Origin: CAYMUL01 sp964393605
Lineage (GTDB): Bacteria; Bacteroidota; Ignavibacteria; Ignavibacteriales; Ignavibacteriaceae
Assembly: GCA_964393605.1 (NCBI GenBank)
Contig: CAYMUL010000008.1
Span: forward strand, 1-64,000
Direction of reading: 5' to 3'
DNA: 64,000 nucleotides
Shown: positions 26,276 through 34,035 of the stretch, in pieces
Numbering within the stretch: position 1 is the stretch's first letter
How the letters are laid out: the number at the start of each line of letters is the position of its first letter
Made by a program: the position numbers and the translations under genes
Notes under the pieces: model-generated
What the model saw: only the letters and a program-made list of their open reading frames with translations
Databases searched by the model: none
What the model was told of the DNA's origin: nothing

Positions 26276-27319
26276 TTAGACGGACATTTTAACTCGTGTA
26301 AAAAGATTATTCAATTTACGCGGAATTCTATTCTTCCAATTCTTTTTGTGGTATGCATATCCTGCAATCAGGGGTAGTGCTAATGTTGCTTCAGAATAAA
26401 CCATCTGTTCAAAAGTTTGAGAAACTTTTCCCCACGAGGATGCTTCTTTGAGTGTCGAACTTGACAACGCTCCGTCGCGAACATCGGCAACTGTAATCTG
26501 CACGGCGTATTTATGCATCGGTGATTCTTCGGTAAGAATATCTGCGGCAACAACAATATCTTGTGTAAAATTTTTCGGAACTCCGCCTCCAATCATGAAT
26601 ATGCCTGTTTCTTTATGTTTAAGTTTTACTTGAGTCAGTTCGTAAAAATCTTTTCCGGAATCGAACGAGACGTGATTCTCTGGATTAGCATGTTGATGCA
26701 TAACAATTCCGAAACCGGCAGAGCAATCGGAAAACGCCGGAACGAAAATCGGAACATCATTTTTATATGCCGCAAAGACAACAGAATCGTCAACCTTCGG
26801 TCCGCCGTTTTCGTCAAGATATTTTCCAAAGTGCCACAACAATTCACGCGATGAATAGGGGCGCGGTTCAAGACTATTAAAGATTGTTGCGGTTGTGTCA
26901 TCACAGACCCGTAATTCATCTTCGTCGATGTAGGTATCGTAAATTCTGTCGATGTGTAAATCGCGCAATTCATTATCATCGGCAAACTGATTACCGATGT
27001 AATGCTTAAAACCGAGTGCTTCAAAAAAATCTTGATCGACCATAATTGCGCCGGTTGAAACGATTGCATCAATCATATTGTTGGCAACAAGATCATGAAC
27101 AACCTTTTTTAAACCCGCGCTGAAGAGACTTCCGGCTAAAGTTAAAATAACTGCGGCATCTTTATCGCTCACCATCATATCAAAAATTTTTGCGGCGCGA
27201 TTTAAGTCTCTTGCTGTGAAAGCCATTTTTTCCATTGCATCGACTAGAGGAACAACATTATGCTCTTTAATGTCGATGTGTTGAATAATTTCTTTTAGAT
27301 AATCTTTTTTGTTGGACAT
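26276..27319 (-). CDS. Deoxyhypusine synthase family protein (polyamine enzyme)
   Basis: The 347-aa protein is full length for the family. The catalytic lysine environment of deoxyhypusine synthases ('SWGK') is present as EASSWGKVSQ, with Lys298. 'ILTLAGSLFSAGLKKVVHDL' and 'DAIVSTGAIMVDQDFFEALG' match the conserved NAD/aminobutyl-transfer core. Bacteria lack eIF5A and hypusine, so the acceptor must be something else. Bacterial relatives are thought to transfer an aminobutyl group to a polyamine, for example making homospermidine. The agmatine-to-putrescine genes aguB-aguA lie 6 kb away, which fits a polyamine role. The exact product is inference. Confidence 0.85.
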   Translation of the reverse strand: MSNKKDYLKEIIQHIDIKEHNVVPLVDAMEKMAFTARDLNRAAKIFDMMVSDKDAAVILTLAGSLFSAGLKKVVHDLVANNMIDAIVSTGAIMVDQDFFEALGFKHYIGNQFADDNELRDLHIDRIYDTYIDEDELRVCDDTTATIFNSLEPRPYSSRELLWHFGKYLDENGGPKVDDSVVFAAYKNDVPIFVPAFSDCSAGFGIVMHQHANPENHVSFDSGKDFYELTQVKLKHKETGIFMIGGGVPKNFTQDIVVAADILTEESPMHKYAVQITVADVRDGALSSSTLKEASSWGKVSQTFEQMVYSEATLALPLIAGYAYHKKNWKNRIPRKLNNLFTRVKMSV

Positions 27320-27376
27320 TCAATTCTCCGTTTTGTAATAATTATAAAATAAAAAAAAATTTGCTCGAAATTTCAG

Positions 27377-27688
27377 TTATGAAATTGGAATACTATCTTG
27401 AAGCATTTCGAAAATCACGCTATCTTCTTCATCAAGATATCTTAATGGGAAAGGATGCGTCTCAATGTTAGGATACTTGATATTAATTTTAGAATACAAT
27501 TTCAGGTTATCAAATACATTATCATCAAATTTATTTGAGAAGAGCATTACATCAATATCAGACCACTCATCGACTTTCCCTTTTGTGAATGAACCGAATA
27601 AGAACACTTTATCAAACGTGATTCCGGCATTCCGGCATTCATTCAGAAATTCTTTCACAGTTTTTACTGCAGATTTTTTGTTAACCAT
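27377..27688 (-). CDS. Minimal nucleotidyltransferase (MNT-like) domain protein
   Basis: This 103-aa protein has the pol-beta-type nucleotidyltransferase signature GSF-x-KG...SDIDVMLF: the GSxxxG loop followed by the metal-binding DxD (FLFGSFTKGKVDEWSDIDV). MNT proteins often act as antitoxins that AMPylate a HEPN toxin, but no HEPN gene is adjacent, so it is solitary here. I start at ATG 27688 rather than the TTG at 27700. The upstream epimerase gene is on the same strand, 60 nt away. Confidence 0.75.
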   Translation of the reverse strand: MVNKKSAVKTVKEFLNECRNAGITFDKVFLFGSFTKGKVDEWSDIDVMLFSNKFDDNVFDNLKLYSKINIKYPNIETHPFPLRYLDEEDSVIFEMLQDSIPIS

Positions 27689-27748
27689 ATTTAGATTCAA
27701 AAATAAAATGAATAATCGCCGTGGACATCTCGACTGAATATTAAATTA

Positions 27749-28786
27749 CTAAAAAAATATTTTCGCTAATCTTAAAATACCCTGTTTCCAAGGTACGCGG
27801 TGCGAAACACCGGATTGGTTTTTGAATTGTTCAAAGTTTTCAAGGTACCATTCAAAGTTGCGAATCAGTGCATCTTTATTGGAGTATTTGGGATTATAGC
27901 CCAAAATCTTTTCCGCTTTTTCTATCGATACAAATGAATCCTTCGATGCAGTTTCATAAACCCATTTATACAATGGTGAAAGTTTTAACATTTCTAAAAA
28001 CTTGAGCGTAAAGATAATTGGTTTTTCGGGAAGCCCGATAATCTTTTTACCGAATCCGGCTTTCTCCAGCACAGATTGATAATCTTCCCGCATGGTTGCA
28101 AAAATTTTCGCGCCAATGTTGAATGTATCGTTCACAATTTTTTCGTCGAGAGTTGCGTTCAAATATATTGCATCACAAAGATCATAAACATCTAAAAGTT
28201 GATAACGATTCTTTCCGTTGCCAATCATCGGAAAATTTTTTCCATCTTTCGCCCAATCGTAAAGGAGATCAAAGACTCCAAGTCTTTCCGGTCCGATAAA
28301 AGATTTTGGTCTGATAATCGGCACGCAAAATCCTTTTTCTCTAAAAATTAAACATTCATTTTCTGCAAGAATTTTTGCTTCACCGTAAGGACCTACTCCG
28401 ATTAGTTTATCATCTTCATAAATTGGGTGATGATCAGGAATTCCATAAACCGCAGTTGAGGAGATATGAATAAATCTTTTCACGTTTGTGCGAAAACTTT
28501 CTTCCAAAAGAATTTTAGTGCCTTCCACATCGGTAGTGAAAATTTCCTCCGGAGTGTAAAGAGGTAAAGCGGCGGCACAATGTATAACAATATCTACTTC
28601 TTGAACTGCTTGCGAAACTATCTTTCTCTCTCTAATATCTCCTTTTAAAATTTTAAGATTCGAATGTTTATCTTTATAATTAAAATCTTGAATATCAAGT
28701 GAAACAATCTGATGATCTTTTTGTAAAAGAAATCGAATCAGATTTATACCTAAAAATCCGGCACCGCCGGTAACTAAAAATTTCAT
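27749..28786 (-). CDS. NAD-dependent epimerase/dehydratase (extended SDR)
   Basis: This 345-aa protein belongs to the extended SDR family acting on nucleotide sugars or similar. TGGAGFLG at residues 6-13 binds NAD(P). The catalytic segment has ISSTAVYG followed by YGEAK (YxxxK). The region 'IIRPKSFIGPERLGVF' corresponds to substrate-pocket strands. The extended C-terminal part (about 170-345) distinguishes it from classical SDRs. The substrate cannot be read from sequence; no polysaccharide cluster surrounds it. It diverges from the TonB-like gene at 28883. Confidence 0.85.
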   Translation of the reverse strand: MKFLVTGGAGFLGINLIRFLLQKDHQIVSLDIQDFNYKDKHSNLKILKGDIRERKIVSQAVQEVDIVIHCAAALPLYTPEEIFTTDVEGTKILLEESFRTNVKRFIHISSTAVYGIPDHHPIYEDDKLIGVGPYGEAKILAENECLIFREKGFCVPIIRPKSFIGPERLGVFDLLYDWAKDGKNFPMIGNGKNRYQLLDVYDLCDAIYLNATLDEKIVNDTFNIGAKIFATMREDYQSVLEKAGFGKKIIGLPEKPIIFTLKFLEMLKLSPLYKWVYETASKDSFVSIEKAEKILGYNPKYSNKDALIRNFEWYLENFEQFKNQSGVSHRVPWKQGILRLAKIFF

Positions 28787-28882
28787 TAATAATTTAATAA
28801 TTTTGAAAAATGAATTCGCAATTTAACGAGAGCAGAAGCGTTCAAAAAGAAAATTCGAAGTTGAACTTCACGGACGAGGATA

Positions 28883-29629
28883 ATGTTATCGAATAATAAT
28901 ATTATTGAGGACGAGCCAATTGATTTACGAGAAGAATCTTTTTACAAGTTTAGTTTCGGCGCGTCGGCTCTATCCCATATTTTAATATTAGTCATTTCAT
29001 TTATTTTGACTGAACAGTTCACAACGCAATTACCAGCGAACTTTCAATCTTTACAGTTTGAGGTTGAAAAATTGCAAGCGCAGTCGAAGAAAATTGATAC
29101 GGAGGAATTGGAAGAGAAAAAGGAAATTCCAATCGAACCTAAAAAAGATGTTGGGGGAGAGAAAGAAATATCAAACGACTTTGCCGCAACTTTTTCATCG
29201 AACATTTTGAATGCCGACACATCTGCACTTCTGCAAGTTTATTCTGAAAGTACTCGGAATGTGCGGGTGAGATATCCTCTCGGTTGGCAGTATGTTGATC
29301 AAAACGTTAAAAAAAAACTGGATGGAATTACATTTTTCGGATCGGGGAATTCATCCGCGCCGCCGCCGTATATTCATATCGAAGTAAAAGAAAAATATCT
29401 GTTCAATCCGAAAAGATTTTTATTTAATGTAAAGATGAACGACTTCGTTGCGCATTTCAACGAACCCACAGTTTTGGAAGACCAATACTCGCAAGTCTTG
29501 TATCTTCGAACAGATACGGATGAAGATTATTCAATAAAATTGATTGTGAACGGAAGGGAAAGATTCTACGAATATCAGAAAGTTTTCTTTTCGATGGTTA
29601 AAACTTTCAAATTTGGCGGGTTATTCTGA
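28883..29629 (+). CDS. Membrane-anchored protein with TonB-like N-terminus and PsbP-like C-terminus
   Basis: The 248-aa protein starts with ~25 cytoplasmic residues, then one hydrophobic helix (about residues 30-47, SALSHILILVISFIL) in the style of TonB. A Lys/Glu-rich linker follows (about 65-100: 'EELEEKKEIPIEPKK'). The C-terminal domain (about 125-248) includes VRVRYPLGWQYVD and 'YSIKLIVNGRERFYEYQKVFFSMVKTFKF', resembling PsbP/MOG1-type domains that start with a 'YPxGW' strand. The classical TonB C-terminal domain is absent. I infer a periplasmic protein tethered to the inner membrane, function unknown. The ATG at 28883 has a GAGG 5 nt upstream. Confidence 0.6.
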   Translation: MLSNNNIIEDEPIDLREESFYKFSFGASALSHILILVISFILTEQFTTQLPANFQSLQFEVEKLQAQSKKIDTEELEEKKEIPIEPKKDVGGEKEISNDFAATFSSNILNADTSALLQVYSESTRNVRVRYPLGWQYVDQNVKKKLDGITFFGSGNSSAPPPYIHIEVKEKYLFNPKRFLFNVKMNDFVAHFNEPTVLEDQYSQVLYLRTDTDEDYSIKLIVNGRERFYEYQKVFFSMVKTFKFGGLF

Positions 29630-29777
29630 TTTTTCGCACGAAAAAGAGAATATTGTTAATCTGAACCTTACAAATTTCGGGTTGGAATTTTCCTCTTTAA
29701 TTTTTTTGATTTTTCGCACTTTGGAAATTATCTTTACACTCTTGATTTGAAAAATTATTGCGAAAAAAGGATAGGTA

Positions 29778-30218
29778 ATGAAACAGGAAAGAATGACACG
29801 ATTTATTAAAAGCGAAGATGCTAACGCAAAGTGGTTTATTGTTGATGCAAAAGATCAGATTTTGGGAAGATTAGCAAGTCAAGTAGCTCGAATTATTCGT
29901 GGCAAAAATAAACCCATTTTCACTCCGAACACAGATACGGGTGATTTTGTTATTATTGTGAATGCTGAACAAGTTAAAATTGCAGATAAAAGAGAGCAGA
30001 TGAAACAATACCATCACTACTCAGGTTATCCCGGTGGATTGAAGACCCGTTCTTATCGCGAAATGATGGAGAAGAAACCTGAATTTGTTATTCAATCTGC
30101 CGTTAGTGGTATGTTGCCAAAAACAAAATTAGGAAAAAAATTAATTAAAAAATTGAAAGTTTATAAAGGTGTTGAGCATCCACACGTAGCTCAAAAACCC
30201 GAATTGATTACGTTATAA
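29778..30218 (+). CDS. rplM: 50S ribosomal protein L13
   Basis: The 146-aa protein is normal for L13, with the conserved segments KWFIVDAKDQILGRLAS, 'GDFVIIVNAEQVKI' and YHHYSGYPGGLK. It assembles early into the large subunit. It starts the classical rplM-rpsI pair and is followed by rpsI after 7 nt. A ribosome site (AAAGGATAGG) precedes the ATG. The 148 nt upstream hold the likely operon promoter, which I cannot place. That gap carries a doubled 'TGATTTTTCGCAC' phrase (about 29628 and 29708). Confidence 0.97.
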   Translation: MKQERMTRFIKSEDANAKWFIVDAKDQILGRLASQVARIIRGKNKPIFTPNTDTGDFVIIVNAEQVKIADKREQMKQYHHYSGYPGGLKTRSYREMMEKKPEFVIQSAVSGMLPKTKLGKKLIKKLKVYKGVEHPHVAQKPELITL

Positions 30219-30225
30219 TGGAGAA

Positions 30226-30615
30226 TTGATGAACGATCAGATATTTGTTGGACGAAGAAAGACTTCTGTTGCCCGTGTAATTGTTAAAAATGGTAGCGGT
30301 CAAATTACTATTAATGGAAAATCATTAAACGATTATTTCCCCCAATCAACACATCAAGGGGAAGTCATGGCGCCTTTTAATGCAATTGAAGCAACAGGCA
30401 GTTATGATGTTACCGCCAATGTTGAAGGAGGTGGTTTAACCGGTCAAGCTCAAGCAGTTAAATTAGGAATTGCAAGAAGTCTCGTCTCTTCGGATCCAGA
30501 ACTTCGAGCAAAACTTAAGGTTGGTTCTCTTTTAACAAGAGACCCGAGAATGGTTGAAAGAAAAAAATACGGACAGCGAAAAGCCCGTAAGAGATTCCAA
30601 TTCTCGAAGAGATAA
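30226..30615 (+). CDS. rpsI: 30S ribosomal protein S9
   Basis: This 129-aa protein has the S9 hallmarks: an early GRRKTSVARV motif, GGGLTGQAQAVKLGIARSL in the middle and the invariant basic tail KRFQFSKR that reaches the P site. It is cotranscribed with rplM (7-nt gap). A 114-nt spacer without a clear terminator separates it from rpsB, so the translation operon may be continuous. Confidence 0.97.
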   Translation: MMNDQIFVGRRKTSVARVIVKNGSGQITINGKSLNDYFPQSTHQGEVMAPFNAIEATGSYDVTANVEGGGLTGQAQAVKLGIARSLVSSDPELRAKLKVGSLLTRDPRMVERKKYGQRKARKRFQFSKR

Positions 30616-30729
30616 TTTTAATACTTATTTAATAACAACATTCATACTTTTTGATTTACCTCCTGTGTTTCGCAAAAGCGAGATGAAAGGTGAAGTTGAA
30701 AAAAGTAGAAGCAAAACAGGAAAGGAAAT

Positions 30730-31482
30730 ATGCAAAAACTCGATCTCACCACATTAGTGGAAGCCGGTGCTCATTTTGGGCATCTCACACGCCGTTGGAA
30801 TCCGAAGATGAAACCTTTTATCTTCATGGAGAAAAACGGAATACACATAATTGATCTCAAAAAAACTTTAGCTTTACTTAATGAAGCCGCCGAAGCAATC
30901 AGCAAAATTGTCTCCGATGGAAATAAAGTTTTATTTGTGGGAACTAAAAAACAAGCTAAGAATGTGCTCGAAACTGAAGCACGCCGTTGCGATAGTTTCT
31001 GGGTTACAGAACGTTGGCTCGGTGGAATGCTAACAAACTATACTACTATTAGAAAGAGCATTAAGCGCCTTCAGAATATAGTTCGACAGGAAACCGACGG
31101 TACATTCGAAAAAATTACAAAGAAGGAAAGATTATTTCTTACTCGTGAAAAAGATAAACTCAAAAAAATTCTTGAAGGTATTGAACACATGGGAAAACTT
31201 CCTTCGGCAGTAATTGTTGTTGATGTGAAGAAGGAAGATATCGCCGTTCAGGAAGCGAAACGATTAAATATTCCGGTCTTCGCATTGGTAGATACGAACT
31301 GCGACCCCGATTTGATTGATTACGTCGTTCCCGGCAACGATGATGCAGTAAAAACTATTGAAATTTTTACTCGCACTTTTGCCGATGCAATCATCGAAGG
31401 AAATGAGAAGGCAAAAGAAATAAGAGCTGAAGAATCAGCAAGTAGAGAAAGAACAAAGAAAGAAAAAGAGAAGAAAGATTAA
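30730..31482 (+). CDS. rpsB: 30S ribosomal protein S2
   Basis: The 250-aa protein is normal length for S2, with AGAHFGHLTRRWNPKM near the start, KQAKNVLETEA, and 'PVFALVDTNCDPDLIDYVVPGNDDA' as conserved regions. The C-terminal ~25 residues are highly charged (EERE/KKEKEKKD). The ATG is preceded by AGGAAAGGA. It is followed by tsf, the usual partner. The 114-nt spacer before it could hold an S2 autoregulatory leader, but I cannot show one. Confidence 0.97.
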   Translation: MQKLDLTTLVEAGAHFGHLTRRWNPKMKPFIFMEKNGIHIIDLKKTLALLNEAAEAISKIVSDGNKVLFVGTKKQAKNVLETEARRCDSFWVTERWLGGMLTNYTTIRKSIKRLQNIVRQETDGTFEKITKKERLFLTREKDKLKKILEGIEHMGKLPSAVIVVDVKKEDIAVQEAKRLNIPVFALVDTNCDPDLIDYVVPGNDDAVKTIEIFTRTFADAIIEGNEKAKEIRAEESASRERTKKEKEKKD

Positions 31483-31520
31483 TTTCACTTCTCACAAATG
31501 AATTGACAGGAGAACTTAAA

Positions 31521-32375
31521 ATGAATATTACAGCCTCGATGGTTAATGAACTGCGCCAGAAATCGGGTGCAGGAATGATGGATTGCAAAAAGGCGTTGAC
31601 AGAAGCTGAAGGTAATATCGAAAAAGCGATTGAGATATTAAGAAAGAAAGGCGCCGCAGTTGCCGCCAAAAGAGCCGAGCGTTCTGCTAATGAAGGTTTG
31701 GTAATTACAAAAATTTCAGACGATTCAACTCGCGGTACTATTATCGAACTTAATTGCGAAACCGATTTCGTTGCTCGCTCGGAAGATTTTGTAAAGATTG
31801 CGAATGACATTTCTTCGAAAGTTTTTAATTCCAAATCGAATTCAGTTTCAGAGTTGACGGAAAAACATCCTGAACTTGAAGCAGAATTGACTGAAGTTAT
31901 TGGAAAAGTCGGAGAGAAGGTAAATCTTTCCCGATTAGCATATGTTGAATTAACGAACGGTTATTTGATTGATTACATTCATCCTGGCTCGAAGCTTGGC
32001 GTAATGGTTTCATTCGAAAATGCCGCAGCGAAAAACGGATTCGAAACAATTGCAAAAGATATTGCAATGCAAGTTGCCGCTATGAAACCGATATCAGTTT
32101 ATCGTGAAGAAGTTGACAATAGTGTAATCGAAAAAGAAATTGAAATCTATAAAGAACTCGCCCGCAAAGAAGGTAAACCCGAAAAGATTTTAGAAACAAT
32201 TGCTCAAGGAAAATTGACTAAATTTTTTCAGGACAACTGCCTCTTTGAACAAGCATATATTAAAGATAATTCAAAGAGTGTCGGGCAACTCGTAAAAGAT
32301 TTTAACTCAGCAAATAAATCTGAAGTGAAAATTAAATCTTTTTATAGATTTCATCTTGGAGATGAAAAGAAGTAA
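31521..32375 (+). CDS. tsf: Elongation factor Ts
   Basis: This 284-aa nucleotide-exchange factor for EF-Tu starts with the conserved UBA-like domain, ASMVNELRQKSGAGMMDCKKAL. It contains the EF-Tu contact strand 'ELNCETDFVARSEDF' and two core subdomains. I chose ATG 31521 because AGGAGA lies 7 nt upstream and the family begins there; a TTG at 31503 would add six unrelated residues. A strong terminator follows at 32382-32415. Confidence 0.97.
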   Translation: MNITASMVNELRQKSGAGMMDCKKALTEAEGNIEKAIEILRKKGAAVAAKRAERSANEGLVITKISDDSTRGTIIELNCETDFVARSEDFVKIANDISSKVFNSKSNSVSELTEKHPELEAELTEVIGKVGEKVNLSRLAYVELTNGYLIDYIHPGSKLGVMVSFENAAAKNGFETIAKDIAMQVAAMKPISVYREEVDNSVIEKEIEIYKELARKEGKPEKILETIAQGKLTKFFQDNCLFEQAYIKDNSKSVGQLVKDFNSANKSEVKIKSFYRFHLGDEKK

Positions 32376-32381
32376 TTCGTT

Positions 32382-32416
32382 AAAGGTCTTAAATATTTAA
32401 GACCTTTTTTTTTATT
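32382..32416 (+). terminator. Rho-independent terminator after tsf
   Basis: The perfect 12-bp arms AAAGGTCTTAAA (32382-32393) and TTTAAGACCTTT (32396-32407) enclose a 2-nt turn. A run of eight T follows. It is the strongest terminator in the window and separates tsf from pyrH, which starts at 32430, so pyrH-frr may have its own promoter or depend on read-through. Confidence 0.9.
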
Positions 32417-32429
32417 TTTGCCGTAAGAA

Positions 32430-33146
32430 ATGAAACAATTAAAGTACAAAAGAATATTACTAAAACTCAGCGGCGAGTCGCTGATGGGCGCAAAAGGTTT
32501 CGGCATCGATCCCGATGTATTAACTTTTTTTGCAAAAGAAATTAAATCTGCACATGATGTTGGTGCGCAAGTCGGAATTGTAATCGGGGGCGGAAATATC
32601 TTTCGCGGGCTCAGTGCCGCAGATCAAGGTATCGATAGAGTTACCGGCGATCAGATGGGAATGCTTGCAACGATGATCAACTCGTTGGCACTGCAAAATG
32701 CCATCGAACATCAGGGAGTTTTTACAAGACTAATGTCTTCCATAGAAATGAATGAAATTGCAGAACCTTATATTAGAAGAAGAGCAATTCGCCATCTTGA
32801 AAAGGGGAGAGTTGTAATTCTCGGAGCAGGCACAGGGCATCCATATTTTAGTACGGATACAGCCGCATCACTTCGCGCCGTAGAAATTGAAGCGGATGTA
32901 ATTGTGAAGGGCACTCGCGTTGACGGAATTTTTGATTCTGACCCCGAGAAAAATCCCGAAGCAATGAAATTTGAAAATATTACTTACAACGATGTGCTTA
33001 CAAAAAATTTAAGAGTGATGGACATGACTTCAATTACGCTCTGCCAGGAAAATAATTTACCGATGATAGTGTTCAATATGGATAAACCGGGGAATTTACT
33101 CTCTCTCGTTTTGGGGAAGCAAATTGGAACAATGGTTAATCATTAA
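32430..33146 (+). CDS. pyrH: UMP kinase
   Basis: This 238-aa bacterial-type UMP kinase belongs to the amino-acid kinase fold. The phosphate-binding start is LKLSGESLMGAKGFGID, then GGGNIFRGL, and the nucleotide-binding stretch GAGTGHPYFSTDTAA is followed by KGTRVDGIFDSDP. It makes UDP for RNA and sugar nucleotides and is hexameric in bacteria. It lies between tsf and frr as in most bacteria, 54 nt after tsf with a terminator in that gap, and 16 nt before frr. Confidence 0.97.
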   Translation: MKQLKYKRILLKLSGESLMGAKGFGIDPDVLTFFAKEIKSAHDVGAQVGIVIGGGNIFRGLSAADQGIDRVTGDQMGMLATMINSLALQNAIEHQGVFTRLMSSIEMNEIAEPYIRRRAIRHLEKGRVVILGAGTGHPYFSTDTAASLRAVEIEADVIVKGTRVDGIFDSDPEKNPEAMKFENITYNDVLTKNLRVMDMTSITLCQENNLPMIVFNMDKPGNLLSLVLGKQIGTMVNH

Positions 33147-33162
33147 TTTTTGAGGATCAACT

Positions 33163-33717
33163 GTGGAAAAGATATTTAAAGACGCCAGTCAAAGAATGGA
33201 TAAAACTCTTGTCGCACTTCGCGAAGAACTCGCAAAAATAAGATCGGGTAAGGCAACAACAGCACTGCTTGACGGCATTAAAGTGGATTATTACGGAACG
33301 ATGACGCCGCTTAGCCAGGTTGGCAATTTATCTGTTCTCGATCCGCATACACTTTCAATGACTCCATGGGATAAAAGCATGGTAAATCTCATCGATAAAG
33401 CAATTCTCTCTGCCGATCTTGGGTTAAATCCTGTGAGCGACGGAACGAACTTGAAAATTCCAATTCCACCTCTCAATGAAGAACGTAGAAAAGATTTGGT
33501 TAAACTTGTTAAAAAATTTGGTGAAGATTCAAAAGTGGCTGTTAGAAATGTTCGTCGCGATGCTAACGAACATCTTAAAAGGAAACAAAAGGAGGATAAA
33601 CTTTCCGAAGACAGTCTGAAAGAATATGAATCAAAAGTTCAAAAGTTAACCGATGATCATATCCACAAAGTTGATGAAATCTTAAAACATAAAGAAAAAG
33701 AAATTATGGAAGTGTAG
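33163..33717 (+). CDS. frr: Ribosome recycling factor
   Basis: The 184-aa protein is standard length for RRF. It has the three-helix bundle and the conserved arginine regions ALREELAKIRSGKATTALLD and 'IPPLNEERRKDLVKLVKKFGEDSKVAVRNVRRDA'-type helices. Together with EF-G it splits post-termination ribosomes. The start is GTG at 33163 with TGAGGA 6 nt upstream. It is the last gene of the translation cluster; the following 318 nt hold the second interspersed repeat. Confidence 0.97.
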   Translation: MEKIFKDASQRMDKTLVALREELAKIRSGKATTALLDGIKVDYYGTMTPLSQVGNLSVLDPHTLSMTPWDKSMVNLIDKAILSADLGLNPVSDGTNLKIPIPPLNEERRKDLVKLVKKFGEDSKVAVRNVRRDANEHLKRKQKEDKLSEDSLKEYESKVQKLTDDHIHKVDEILKHKEKEIMEV

Positions 33718-33751
33718 CTTTAGTCTACGTTTTCACAAATCCTAATCCTAA

Positions 33752-34014
33752 CCTGGATAAGCCAGAACCGAAGTTAAAAATTTATCAAGTTGTTGTTCTT
33801 ACTTTCGTAATGAGCGCATTCAAAAACAGAAAAAAATATTTCATCCCGAAAGCTTTCGGGATGACAAAATTTACTTTTCTATCTTCCATTACTTCTTCAA
33901 CAAAACCAAAATTTGAACAATTTTCAAATTGTTGTTTTAACCCTATCTGACAAGGGTATTCTGATACGGGAAAAATATTTTGCAGAATTGTTCATGAAAT
34001 TAACTGAGAAGTAC
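33752..34014. repeat. Interspersed intergenic repeat, copy 2 (short form)
   Basis: This is the partner of 762-1117 in the same orientation. Here the central stem is a perfect 24-bp palindrome at 33841-33864 (TCATCCCGAAAG and its complement CTTTCGGGATGA), and the ~80-bp insert of copy 1 is missing. The element covers most of the 318-nt gap between frr and the FG-GAP gene. Nothing else is seen in the gap. Confidence 0.7.
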
Positions 34015-34035
34015 AAAAGAAAAAGATTCCAATTC

